Below, one piece after another: positions 46,438-58,373 of a stretch of 64,000 nucleotides of DNA (the first letter of the stretch is position 1; each line of letters begins with the position of its first letter). Under the pieces are notes generated by a model. It saw only the letters and a list, made by a program, of their open reading frames with translations. It was not told the origin of the DNA and did not search any database. Made by a program: the position numbers and the translations under genes. The DNA comes from Hyaloperonospora brassicae. Its lineage: Eukaryota; Oomycota; Peronosporomycetes; Peronosporales; Peronosporaceae. The stretch lies in NCBI GenBank assembly GCA_947650285.1, contig CANTFL010001117.1, forward strand, positions 1-64,000. The letters are read 5' to 3'.

Positions 46438-46929
46438 CTGAAGCTTGAATAGTGCTGGCTGAACGACTTGTCGCACGTTGTGCTGCAATCAAAGGTAAAG
46501 CGGTCCGGTTCTGAAACCCCTATCGATGGTGCACATAAGCAAATTCTTGACCAGTAAGCTGAATTTGGCTAGTATAATTACGCCTATCAGGTACAACAGA
46601 TGATGGTGGTGACGATTTGATAAATCAGACCTGGCGATTGTGGGAAAAGATACCGCCTACCTCTTGATCTGGTATAACGTATATACTATTTTTTTCCTCT
46701 CGATTCCAGTATAAACTTCTTCGCGTAGGTGCTGAAGGTTACAGTATTCTCAATGAGAGTATAATAGCAGTTATGACTTTAACAGAGAGACCCTAGACGT
46801 TCATTCATAATAATTCCTATTTCGTACATACCTACCGATAAGTACACAAGAATATAACAGTAACATCGAGCCTCCTAAATCCCGTATTGCGTAAGGCTCT
46901 CCGTCGAAAAGAGACATAGAAGCTACAAT
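46438..46929. other. No assigned gene
   Basis: AT-rich; nothing recognised. Confidence 0.5.
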
Positions 46930-47199
46930 TCAAGCGGCGTCACGATTCCGATGTTGCAATATCTGGACGTGAGAGAATGAGCAAGTATTCACATAAAGGC
47001 TACGAATAGGAGATACTGTTTCCTGCACGCCCGCAAAATTGGCACAAGGCTTGTCACATACATCTCTATCAGGTCCATTAGGTAGTGTATAGCCTTCGAA
47101 AAGATAGCGTTTGTCGGGCGAGAAAAATCCACTTAAGGGCGGCTGTCTGTCAGGCCTAACGTCATTTTTATTCCGCAAAGAGCCACTGCCTCTACTCAT
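46930..47199 (-). CDS. Small hypothetical ORF, minus strand
   Basis: ATG at 47,199 opens 89 codons, MSRGSGSLRNKNDVRPDRQP, with CDKPCANFAGVQE in the middle and four cysteines overall. No secretion signal. Family unknown. Its GC content is higher than the flanks, suggesting a fragment of a former gene or transposon. Confidence 0.25.
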   Translation of the reverse strand: MSRGSGSLRNKNDVRPDRQPPLSGFFSPDKRYLFEGYTLPNGPDRDVCDKPCANFAGVQETVSPIRSLYVNTCSFSHVQILQHRNRDAA

Positions 47200-47769
47200 A
47201 TAGGCATGATACGAGACGTCGAAAACCGACGATGCATAGTGGAATAGATTACAAAAGAAGAGTCAAGACAATTACAGATGGGATTGTTTAATAAATTATC
47301 ACTTTAACTATTGATAGCGAGATCGATTCATATTCGCCAATTGCAAAGTATCAATTCTGCTAGCAGAAACCAATATCATGGTAGAGACGCTAGAACGAGC
47401 CACAAAAGAAATGTTCGAAGGAAAATACGAAGACTGCAGATCTAGAGTCGTAGAGATCAAAATTCATACCGGTAAAGGTAACTCGATTGTAACTGGGTGG
47501 GTCCGTTACTTCAATTTTATACGAATGAATAGAGTTTTAGAAATAATATTCATATCGATAGATTTCAATGCAAATTAATTTTTTTTTAGGTAATGATGGC
47601 GGAAAAATATATCCAAGGGTAACATTCTTAAGTGCTTCACTTATTAATATGTGTAGACGCTACATCAATTCAATGAGCCACCAATTGCTGCTGAGCACGC
47701 GCAATGGTTTGTGTGCAAGGATCCCACACGAAAAAAGTAGTTTTGTAATTAGATGAAGATAATGATAGC

Positions 47770-47955
47770 TATTGAAGATACATAAGTATATATATACGGA
47801 TCTATTTTATGTTACACAGAGCTTTCGAGATCTGTTCGTTTCCTCGCGCATCCTCTAGCTAGTTGTACGCGACGTGGGGAGTATGCTGCCTTTATCTCAG
47901 TCAACAAAAGGTCTTTGCAGCCATATGGTAAGGGCGTTCCCATTACGTCAATACT
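47770..47955 (+). repeat. LTR 3'-end relic
   Basis: ACACAGAGCTTTCGAGATCT, then CCTCGCGCATCC, TGTACGCGACGTGGGG and a terminal GGGCGTTCCCATTACG aligns with the end of the LTR at 56,828-57,297 (AGACAGAGCTTTCGAATTCT, TGTACGTGACGTCGGGTG, GCGTGCCCTGTAAA). An old fragment in AT-rich DNA; the LTR 5' half is missing or unrecognisable. Confidence 0.65.
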
Positions 47956-50900
47956 CGGACATCAAAGATTCGACCTACCTTTAAGTGTCCTCAGTAGTTC
48001 ACGCAAGTTAGACTTGTGAATGACCACGCTCCATTGCCCTAGCATTAAGGTACGTGTAAAAATTTTACCTCTTGATGCAAGGGTCTTGCTTTGAAATATA
48101 GTTGGACCGAACTGGTCGATTATTTCTGAAATAGACTAAGTTGGGTTTAAGGTACGTTAACGTCATGAACTTGCAGTAGAAACTATTGGCGCTTATTGTC
48201 TAGGTGTAAAGAATATTTAAGGCTTCCGGATGAGACTCAGCACGATCCGTAGTCAGTCGTAAGAGCAAAACTTAGGCGAGCGAACAAAGGAAGAGCATGC
48301 GTGGGCTTGTTTTGGTCCACGATAGCGTACCTTTTACAAATTTAGCTAATATGAAGACGATTAGACTGATACAAAGATATATATCTTTAATAGTAAAAAC
48401 ATTATTTGCTGAAATGCTTATAAACAAGGTTGGTAACGAAATGTCTGTAAACATCGATGATATGCGCTTTAAGTGTAGACGTGCCCTTATTAAATAAAAC
48501 ACAGCGGTAGAAAATTTGAAGGCATATAGGTCTACCAAGAAATTAAACTAGATTTACATTTTCATGTGTCATAGATTAAGTGCTTTAAAAATGTTCCAAG
48601 TATGATAATAGAATATATTCTATAGTAAATATATGTGTAGTATAGTTATCATAATGCATCTTGAAACACTCCGTTTTAATATATCTAATTTAAATAATTT
48701 CAGATGAAATCTCGATATTCTTGATATAACGGATAAAATTATCATATGATATGATTCAATCATGCATTTTATATGACAGGGTCGGTCCCAAAAAAAAGTA
48801 TTTTTTACATGTTCGGCAGAAGTTACGATAGCAAACTATTTGCGTTTAAATTTTGACCTAGTGTTTAGAAGGTTTTCTACAAAGGAAATCTCGGAAATCG
48901 TTTAAGTTACTAGATTTACTCATGACCCTGTAAATCAAGTTATAATATTGTCATGGAATCTTTTTTTAATGTAAAAGCTGTATTTATAATAAGTGAAAGT
49001 TTGACCTATGTATCGTTATTAATTATCGTTAACATTTGCCGGATGCAAAATAGAGCAGACTTGGTATGTTAAAAATTTCGTTGTACACAAACTAATTGTT
49101 TCAATCATCTTCGATTGTAATTACCTGATTGTTCATCAATCTTGTACGTTACAAGCATATATTATATACGGGCGATCTTTGTTCATTGAACATTGCTTTA
49201 AGTTCCGTCGCGAGTGCTAAAAACAAGAAAGCGTCTGTATCGAGTTTTTATAAGATTGCTCAAAAAAGTGTGCTGCTATATGAACCGACCTAAACAGTAT
49301 ATGCAATTAATGTGCCGAGGTTTTTTTAAGCATAATATATACTGCCAGCGTTATGGTATTTTCGGTTAAATATTGGAGCCCTGAAAAAGTTACAGGGCTT
49401 GCTTAAAGTTATATGTAATGGCCATTATTCTCTTAGGTTCTATATTAAAGAACATGAATTTATATTGACGAGGTTGCTGACCAAGGTAAAACGCACGAAA
49501 ATATATTAGCGTTTAGTGAGAAGCGTGAATTTATTAATCGCAGATTTAAAGACAATCTTTAGAATTGAGTGGACAAGACAAAATCTCAATGTGTAAAATC
49601 TACCATCCAAAAGCAACATGTTTCTTTACCAATTTAACTTGAATTTTTATCGATAATTCGTGAGATAACAAGTCAAAATGTTGTGAAGCCGACTTGATAT
49701 CACAAAATAATATAACATATTTAAACGTTTGTACTGCATACATTGTCCTAAATAGCTATTGAAATCTCAAAAAACTTGGACGCTAGCTATATGTGATATA
49801 TATTGATCTTCTAATATATGCCATGACCATTTAATCACGTATTAAAATACTGACGATATTTTATTACTTTCATCCGCTGGGGATAACCCATGAAGTCCCA
49901 AATTTAGTGAACAAAGCAAGCGTTGTTATAGACCTAACTGACGATACAATATTACATTACACTTCTAATCCGGTATTACATCTTTAATGGATGCACATCA
50001 GCCTAGCTCGTTGGTCTCCTGACAATAAATTTAAAAGCGAACGCAAAAAAAAGCAGCGGCGCTAAAACAATTTATAAAGTCGATATATGTCAACTACGCG
50101 TTTACATGAATGGTTAATCGACTACGAAACGATAGCGCGTTGTATAATCGAATGGTAGACCACAAAATGCGTCGAATTAGTATAGCGTAGATAACTATAA
50201 TACCGGAAGTATGATCGACAATATATATATATTAATTCTTGCAACGACAAATCCGAATAAGGACTCGCATCATTCTGCGTTTAATCGGTTCAATTGCTAA
50301 TTAAATATGCGTGCGCGACTATTTTGGCACGATACTACTTCAAGGAAACAACAGTGATACTATAAAGCCCATTTTTTTAACTTGAACGCTACCCAATGGA
50401 CCATCTAATTTTTAGCTACCCATACAAAAGTATTTAACGGAAGATAAACATACAATTTCTTCATATTCATCGCAAGAATTGACTTAAAGGATAGAAAATT
50501 ATTACAAGACGCAGGATAGGAAAAGATGTAATTTTTTTTTCTTTTAGTTCTGTATTTTTTGTTGACTTGTGTTGTGTGCTAAATCTATTAGATAAGCGAC
50601 GCATGCCGCTTTATTCTGGAAAAAAATCGATAATCTAATTATATATATGACTTCCAATTTGCCGATAAAATTTGACCGCAGTAGTTTGTATGGCCAAGGA
50701 TATCGCACATGGAAAGGTCAATCAATTTTCGGCCAGGAAATAATGTCTTCGTTAGATATTCCGAAGCAAAAATTGCTTATTTTTTTAACTATGTCTTACT
50801 ATCAATTAGATTTCGGACATAGGTTGGAAGAATCTTAAATTTATGCATTGGACACCACAGAATTTACAGCCACGACGACGACGACAACTAAATAATATAG

Positions 50901-53900
50901 ATGTGTGCATTTATCAAGAATTTTGTAGTAACATATACTTGAACATCATGTTAAATACTCATATAGTAATGAAAAATGATGAAAAAAATTTCGCCATCAC
51001 AAAGTAGTTTGCATAGTTAGATACAAATCGTATGGGTCATTGCTGTTAATTCTTACCCTGAATGGACATGGACTTGTCTCGATCATTTACCGGATACATC
51101 GGTGAATTTTCACTATAAAGCAACAAATTTAATTACTGTTGTCAACCCCGAAGACTTTTTTAAACGTTATAAGAAATACTGTTCCTGTCGCATTAAAGCT
51201 GCACAAGAATCCCCTTTGTGAATTCATTTTAATACGTTGTATTAATGTCATGACAAATACAAAAAGGTGTTTAAGGCAAAATGTAATTGAGCATATCAAA
51301 TGACAGTGTAACAATATAAATAAGCAGAGGTACTTTACTAAGGAATTCACACGAAGTCCTGCCGCAAAAACGATATGGTTAAGTGTGGTTGCCGGATATA
51401 CAGCTAAATATCAAGCAAGTCACCCGGTCACAAGCCTAGAAACTCACAAAAGCTATCGGTGCATTGTGATATATATTAATACGCATCCTTTTGTATAGCA
51501 GACACCAATAATAAAGATGTAGCGGGGCTACAATTTGACTATAAGCCGCAGTAGTCTGTAAATCGCACCACAATTTAAAGACCTTTAAAGGTTTTACCGT
51601 GAAAACGCCACGTACAACGTTGTCAGTTATTGGACTCATAAAACAAATACAAAGACAGAACATTAAACAAGTACTTATATCAGCCGGAGCCAAAGACTCA
51701 ATATAATGATGTTACATCGCTAACATAAAGAGCGAAGTACCGATTGGATTCTAATAGAGCAAAGTAATCGCCGTCCTACCTGACACAACATGCCTAGATG
51801 TTTCAGCAAGTCATTAATATGTTAATATCCGAGTTCCGTTCGAATATGACGTCAGATATCCCAAAGCCAAATTTAAGGCGACGAAAGCATATGTAGACCC
51901 TGTTCTCAGGATTTTGAACGACAGAAAGCATTTTCACATCGAATTTCTTTTTAAAAACCAAATAGAATCGCTGTGAGTCCGGACGGTACGCTGTGCGGAT
52001 TTGAAAGTGGCCGAAAACATTCATTATAGCAACATCCGCCCTCCGAGCTGTGACTCGGTATTAGACACTGATAACAAAACGAAATCAGCACCGGTTTTTG
52101 TCGATTCAAACGAGCTAGAACTTTCATACGTCATATACCGCTCTCATCTTAAAAAAGCATTTGACAGTTACCTATACTGCTTTGCCTTAGATTTGATAAG
52201 TATCTGAGAACACCTGTAAGTAGATATAGACAGACAAAACGAAATATAGTTGTTCTACTGAGAGAGGAGACTTTTAGACTATCCACTCGCTTAATAATAG
52301 TGGTCACTAGCAGTCTTATCATCGTCGATTCAGCAATCGCCGCGTTTTTATTTAAATTGTTGAGGGAGAAAGGTGTCTAAAATGTTCATATATAAAGGGA
52401 CCGATTCATCGTACACAATTATACCTATCAAAGAATGTGAGTGCGTGCAAAGCGTAAATTGAAACACACGCACGCAGATAGGAAATTTAGTGGGAAGTAC
52501 GATGTATACACGACGATATTCACATTTGAAAGACCTGTCGCATGCGCTAGTACGACTTAAAGAGCAATATTTGAAATTTGCGACGGGTAAATAAAACTTA
52601 AATTTTCCCTTACACAGCCATTGGACTCGAGGAGCTCAATAATTGACCTATCCTGTTGTATGCAAATATTCGACTTTATGATCAAATTATATATTGTATA
52701 GGTCAACGTAATCTGTGTTCAAGCTAATACCCCAGTGCACAAGCAAATTTGCCTCACATTGTAATATTATAATATCAAAGAATGACGCAGATACATAAGT
52801 TAAATGTCGAAGTGTCGATTTTAAGGCATAGGGGAAGATAAATAATCGTTTTTTAATATGCAATTGACTCTCCGATAGCTGGATTTTCGTTTTTAACCAA
52901 TATTCAAGCAAATGAGACTTTCACTAAACGAATAGTTACAATTTTACAAGTTTAAGTATGTCATTTCACTACAACATTAGTTGTGAGATCTTATAGACGC
53001 TTAAGCATGTCCAAGATGCCTAAATGCGGATACGCTGATAAATAATCGAGTTGTGACTCGTTCCAAAGACGTACTATTATGGTACCAGAACGAAGGCTTC
53101 TAGCCATCATTAATTCAGCAGCTCATTGTAAGGTAATGTAGATCCCACAAGAAACGATGTATCGCTGGCTATTGGTGGTAGAACATATGCAAACATTTTA
53201 TTCAATGTGCTTAAATTTATGACGAACTATCGCAATCCACAAATTGCTGACTTGAATGGCCACTCGATACTTCTAAAAATTATCGGCTTACGGTGAAGGT
53301 GACTCATTTATAACAAATTTTAAAGTATCGAGCTTGTCGTATTTGTAATGGTTTATTGTTGCTTTAGGACATCCTGATGACTTTTACCGTTGTATGTTTG
53401 GAATGTATAAGGGCTTATAAGGATTTCGCTCGATGTATGCTAAAATGAATAAAAATTTAAATAGTGGTATGTCAATCTTGACTTAACTTTGCCGATTAAT
53501 ATGGATTAAGATCGTAAGATTTATTATTTATTTCGTGGTCATTAAGTATTGGTCTTATTTGGTCTCGTCTTTTAGTCTCTAAAATGACTTTCAATAACTA
53601 AAGCGGTACACTGTCTAGTCTAATCTATACAATCACATAAATTATTGATCAATCCTTACCAATGATAAATCCAAACGCCTTCAAATTTCATCTAGAAATA
53701 GGCGCGACCAATGATTATAACAATTGGCTGACTCAAATTTTTGCTTTAATCAGAAGTATATGACGCCTGTTGCGATTAATTTTGAGGGTTGTTAGAGGCC
53801 GACCAAAATTTCACATAAATATCTCTTTTCTATGCGTTTCCTGCCATTTGAAATGTTTTGATGAGTTCCAAGTTCTACAACTCACCCCCTCCTCACTTAA

Positions 53901-55355
53901 ATTAAGTTTCGATAATCCGGTGACTCGCTGCTACAATTAATATGCCGTATGAGATTTTTGGTGAAAAGCATAAATTACTGTGTGTTGAAGGCTAAGTATT
54001 GTAAGCTTAGAATAAATATGACAAATTTCCGAATTTTGTAAATATCACCCGATTATGCGTCATATATTAGTGAATGTGACCGATTTATTAAAAATTCAAT
54101 GTCTGGTACGTATTTGGGCACTTCTTATTTACTCTATGGTTCTAAGAACATTCGATATGTCTGGAACTGTGTTGAACGCTTTATTACACGAACCAAAGTT
54201 TTTTCCTACGTACTTGGGTTCAATAGAAGTTTTGTAAATACCATACCTCTCGTGCACGAAAAAGTAGGGTTGTATCGCCAATCTCGGTCATCCAGAATAG
54301 CGATCGCAACAATCAACCAAATATATATTGTATTGCGTGCAGTATACGACCATGCTTTGTAAATATTAGTTTAAATATTAATTGCTCATACCATGCATTT
54401 GTCGGACACCAATTGCATACATATTGCATAAGTAGGGTAACATCGATTTCGCCGAGAAAAAGGTCCGTTTGCACCGATCAATGTATATAGTGTCATATGT
54501 CACATGGAATTTACGGCTTGATGATTATACGTTGACTTGCTCCAAATATTCAACCGCCAAAAATATGCAATTAGAGGTCTCTGATCCAACGCTAACTAGG
54601 TTTAGTGGATAACAGGTTCCAAAGCGAAGTAGTAGCAAGAAAGTATTATCGAACCTTTAGAATTAGTCTGCTGATATTAAATTTACGGATTTTGAAGACA
54701 CCAAGACGGCCACTACCCATAACGCTTACAGGTAATTCATGCCTTATTTACCATCTAACTTATAATGCATTATACCATGGGGTGCTGTAATGTTGAATTG
54801 GATGCGAAGGGGTTAACAAATTATAAGGAGCGATACACATGACTACGTGCAACTCATATTTGATAGTTATTGAAGAAATGAATGGAGAGAGGTCAAAATA
54901 TCATACAGGTAAATTTCTAATTTCGTTTTTGGTTAAACAAATTGCTCGGTTTCTTTGTACCGCGTCGGTAGCAGTAGTAATATAAGTAAAAGCATTGAAT
55001 AGGCTAGCTGTATAATCTTGTATCCCGTTCGGATACGTATGTCACTAGTCGACACTGCAAACAATGTCAAAAATATCTAAACACGGCAAATTAAGCCCAG
55101 AAAATATGATCTAGGCGAGCAAATCCCTCCAATGTATCTACCACGATTTAAAATTGGCGAGTAGATTCTTACCAAAAAACAATATTTGACTTAAGCAAAG
55201 GGTTTAGGAGTGCTAGAAGGCCCTCTCCGAATGAATAAATTTATGTGCTAGAGAGATGGAAGGAGGCTAGATAGTCGTACCATACGCTTCCGCAATAGCT
55301 TTATATATACATAAATTTGTTGCATTATCATTTCTTAAACATTTTATAGCGTAAA
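47956..55355. other. AT-rich, apparently non-coding block
   Basis: Contains TA runs (50,222-50,234), a short CGA microsatellite (about 50,872-50,887) and only short frames. No transposon homology seen. Confidence 0.6.
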
Positions 55356-55357
55356 CA

Positions 55358-55582
55358 TTGCAGGTCCGCAGCTTCTTTGTGAAGAGTCTATTGAATCACC
55401 GTGACAATATAGGATCAAGGACGGGTTCCTCGTCCAGTGGCGGGGTATCCCCCTACGTGAAACAGCTGAGAGCCCAGCTTTTAGCTGACGATGGATGTGC
55501 CCGGCCTCGTCGATCTGTACGAAGAGACAATCTGATTGGAGATGGAGTGCCATTGTCGAACGACCGCCTGGCGCGTTCATAA
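55358..55582 (+). CDS. GC-rich hypothetical ORF, possible last exon
   Basis: Open for 74 codons, RSFFVKSLLNHRDNIGSRTG, SSSSGGVSPYVKQLRAQLL, then RRSVRRDNLIGDGVPLSN, ending TAA. The frame starts just after TTGCAG, a plausible intron 3' splice site, and the GC-rich stretch begins abruptly there after AT-rich DNA. A last exon of a larger gene is possible, but no upstream exon was recognised. The minus strand is also open (85 codons). Confidence 0.3.
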   Translation: MQVRSFFVKSLLNHRDNIGSRTGSSSSGGVSPYVKQLRAQLLADDGCARPRRSVRRDNLIGDGVPLSNDRLARS

Positions 55583-56284
55583 AGGTATTGTAACGTCTCA
55601 TTTACTTAAATCATCTAGGAAGAGATACGCGCCCTCCAGTAGGGTTGATAAAGGAGGTATGTCTCCCTAGGTGCGCAAGCAGAGTCGTCAATACAATTCT
55701 GACATTTCTCTCCCTACAACAGGCAAAATAAACTTACCTTTCGAGCCAATCGATTCAAATTAAACCGAGCACCAGTAATGGACTTCTGTTCAAATTTACT
55801 GCTAGCTGCAGAAAGTTTGTCTAGCCAAGTGTCACGACAAACATTCTCAATGTTGCCGATAAAAGAATTTCTCGCCTAAGCCGACGAAAATTCGTCTCGT
55901 TTGTGGAAACCGTGGTATCATCGATGTCTCAAAAAGACATCGATGCAAAATTATGCTCACTGCTATAAATTTCCGCACTGAGATCAAGATCATGGATCCT
56001 TGACTAGACGAAGAGTGGGGTCCAAACACTCCCAGTGGTAAAATAATACCACTCTATTTCTCGCTTAAGGTAGGCATCCATGGCTTGCTCTCAGGAGCAG
56101 ATCGCAACGCGATGCGATCCTGATCTTCCTGCGTGGTGCCAACATAAGAGCTAGCACCTCAATCGCCGCAATACCTAGGTTCGCTGCGGCTCTGGCTATG
56201 ATGACTCCGCGAAAAATCATCGATAATTTCATTAGGACATACGTTTTCATGTTTCGTAGTCGCCTCGTACGAATACGAGCACGG
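55583..56284 (-). pseudogene. Decayed downstream part of the 56.7-kb minus-strand ORF, hairpin-rich
   Basis: Minus-sense frames (56,065-56,250; 55,847-56,029) follow the ORF described next, but with stops. The stretch carries clean inverted repeats: 11-bp stem CATCGATGTCT at 55,919-55,945, GACGAA at 55,883-55,896, AGTGGTA at 56,034-56,053, GATCGCA at 56,100-56,119 and CTCGTA at 56,264-56,279. Protein family not assignable. Confidence 0.4.
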
Positions 56285-56699
56285 TCAATCCAATCCCGGC
56301 GACGAATTCACAGACTTGTCGGATGAAGCGAACATCTCATGGCGCAAGTCTTTCTCGAGGGTGCCGCGAGGCGCAGCAGTCGTCGACTCCGCAACCTTAC
56401 GGTCGGGCTCGGCGCATGGCTTTGAGTCGGATGGAGAATTTGACTTGCGTGAATAGACCACCTCTGTCTCGGTAGCTTGGTCCATAGAACTATCTATCGC
56501 AACCGAAGCTGCGGAAGGAGCAGCACGTGGTTGACCACGTGCTCTTGCAGCTATGGTGTTTGCAGGCGGCTTACTGGCAGCAGAAGGTGACTTGACACCT
56601 GCTGCTGAGTCTTGGACAGCTGGTTCTCCGGCAACACGCCCCCGTGCAGCCGCTCTACTGGCGGCCTTGCTCGCGCAGCGCATGGACGAACTCGTCATG
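56285..56699 (-). pseudogene. Alanine/serine-rich gag-like or antisense ORF beside an LTR
   Basis: The likely start is the ATG at 56,699, 129 bp from the LTR edge; an upstream alternative start gives a 167-codon frame. It reads MTSSSMRCASKAASRAAARG, SMDQATETEVVYSRKSNSPS and TLEKDLRHEMFASSDKSVN. The Ala/Ser-rich start and acidic patch are typical of gag N-termini, but the LTR next to it points the other way by its polypurine tract and U3 hairpins. A 9-bp hairpin stem (AGCACGTGG/CCACGTGCT) lies at 56,522-56,543. Confidence 0.45.
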
Positions 56700-56817
56700 C
56701 GCTGAAAGGCTGAATTCGTTAGGCATAACCAACAAGTGCTTTCTTTTCCACTGAGCGACCCAACGGTAGTCACTCTGTTACTTATCAATCAATCAATCAC
56801 TGTAGTGACTGATGGTT

Positions 56818-56824
56818 AAGGGGG
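56818..56824 (+). other. Polypurine tract before the LTR at 56,828
   Basis: TTAAGGGGG precedes the LTR 5' end within a few bases, as TTAAGGAGGGG does for LTR-A at 16,790. This supports a 3' LTR in plus orientation. Confidence 0.55.
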
Positions 56825-56827
56825 TTA

Positions 56828-57297
56828 TATAATGGGGTGAGCCCGTTACATAAAAATTGATATCTTTATTTCAATTTTTGAGCATTATCCATTTAGATAA
56901 TGATTAATTGACATTACTCGTAAGGCTTGAGGTGGATGGAATATCACCCCCGAGGGTAATATCTTTTTGATGGGTTGCTTCATCTGACGGTTGATGTTCA
57001 CGGTACATCAACCAGATTAAGCACCAGTGGCTGCTGGACGCGCGAAATGGGTGGTGAGCAAGAGACCCACAAAGGAGATGGTTGCTTAATATACTTAGAT
57101 TAAGACATAAGATGATTTAGTAAGAAGCTTAACTATATTGAATAAAGGCTCTACTTTTATCCTTAGACAGAGCTTTCGAATTCTGCCTAATTCGCTGCGC
57201 TTCCTCGCCACGTGTACGTGACGTCGGGTGCACACAACCTTGTTTAGAGTACACACAAGGTATTGCCAGTCATCTGGCAAGAAGCGTGCCCTGTAAA
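56828..57297 (+). repeat. Diverged LTR of the same superfamily
   Basis: Starts TATAATGGGGTGAGCCCGTTAC and ends GCGTGCCCTGTAAA, with GACGCGCGAAATGGGTGGTG in the middle as in LTR-A. The U3 has hairpins at 56,852-56,879, 56,883-56,902, 56,941-56,962 and 56,989-57,013. The 3' part has ACCTTGT (57,237-57,261) and TTGCCAG (57,263-57,280) stems. Flanks show no 5-bp target duplication, so it is not a clean solo LTR. Confidence 0.85.
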
Positions 57298-58111
57298 GAA
57301 GATAGTGTTATGTATTATAAGGTCGCCTTATCAGTGCAGCTCTGTTGTTCGGCAGGTATAGAGTAGCAAGTCTTACATGAGCGCCACCTTGCACCACAAC
57401 TTCAACATATCGCTCTTTTGAGCTGTCCAATAGTGCGAAAAGTCGACTACAACATACACACAATGTTGTGAGAAAGACGTGCTTGCTTTGTGAGTGGATG
57501 CCCGTGTTTTGTCTCCGCGAGACTCACAAAACACACGTATACACACAAAGAAAGAAGACACCGAGAAGACGGCTCTCACCTACTGCACACTGGTAGCATT
57601 GCCCTTCAAACTTGCATAAGCCTTCGATATGGTATCGAAACAGCCAGCTGCTTTTCATATCGACTGCTGGAGGGAGCACTGGACACGTCGCTCGAAACCT
57701 CGTTTCTGTGCAGTCCCACAGGCTTGTACACAACAGCTCAAGCCCACATTTGCTCTATACAACCCATCACGAAAGGAGGCGTGCTAGAGACACTGGCTCA
57801 CCAGTGCTTGAAAACCTTCTTTTCCAAAACCAGACGAGCTGTGGAACTACTTCCGGTCGCGCGATCAGATTTTCTTTCCCGTAGGCAGCTCTTTGCACGA
57901 ACAGGCAGTCTGTGGAGTGGTGACGCGCGCGCTACACGTGACAGACTCGGCGCCCTTTTTGGCCCTGTGACACGTTGAGCTTAGCTTTTACTGTCAGCTG
58001 TTGGCAGCACTCACAGCATGGAGGTCTCGGGATCTATCAAATGGCAGAACGCGCTCGTTGTGGAGTAAATTGCTGTGTGCATTGTGAAAGAACGATATGA
58101 GGGCTGTTGTG
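57298..58111. other. GC-richer upstream region of the effector gene; hypothetical ORF inside
   Basis: A plus frame of 162 codons (57,490-57,978, first codon GTG) reads MSGCPCFVSARLTKHTYTHK onward with several cysteines and arginines, but resembles no family and lacks an ATG near its start. Frames on both strands are open because the DNA is GC-rich. I do not assign a gene. Confidence 0.35.
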
Positions 58112-58149
58112 GTCGTCGTCTCGTCTCGTCTTCGTCTCGTCTTCGTCGT
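58112..58149. repeat. CGTCT/TCGTC microsatellite
   Basis: Imperfect repeats of CGTCT and TCGTC run for about 38 bp, about 90 bp upstream of the likely transcription start of the effector gene. Minus-strand translation gives an Arg/Asp run, which explains part of the long antisense frame over the gene. Confidence 0.8.
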
Positions 58150-58240
58150 TGAAGCCGGTGGAAGCTTCTTCGGATCAGACCTGTGGAATCCGATAGCTGA
58201 GCACAGGTCGAAGAGCTCCACGCGCGTGCTGCTCCACAAG

Positions 58241-58256
58241 TCTCACTTTGCAATTT
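58241..58256 (+). promoter_or_regulatory. Oomycete-type initiator (INR) of the effector gene
   Basis: TCTCACTTTGCAATTT matches the published oomycete core GCTCATTYYNCAWTTT at 14 of 16 positions. It lies 118 bp upstream of the effector ATG. The intervening leader is CA-rich with no upstream ATG that I could see, consistent with a short 5' UTR. Confidence 0.7.
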
Positions 58257-58373
58257 AGCTGCCTCCACCACCACCGTCAACACCACCGTCACAACTGCCA
58301 CATCCAGCACTACCACCGTATCACGGTCACCACACCAGTTGCGCACGGCATATTTGACTGAAGCAACTAGAAC

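Noticed and set aside
57490..57978. 162-codon plus frame upstream of the effector as a second effector
   Set aside because: No ATG start, no signal peptide, no RXLR; both strands are open in this GC-rich stretch.
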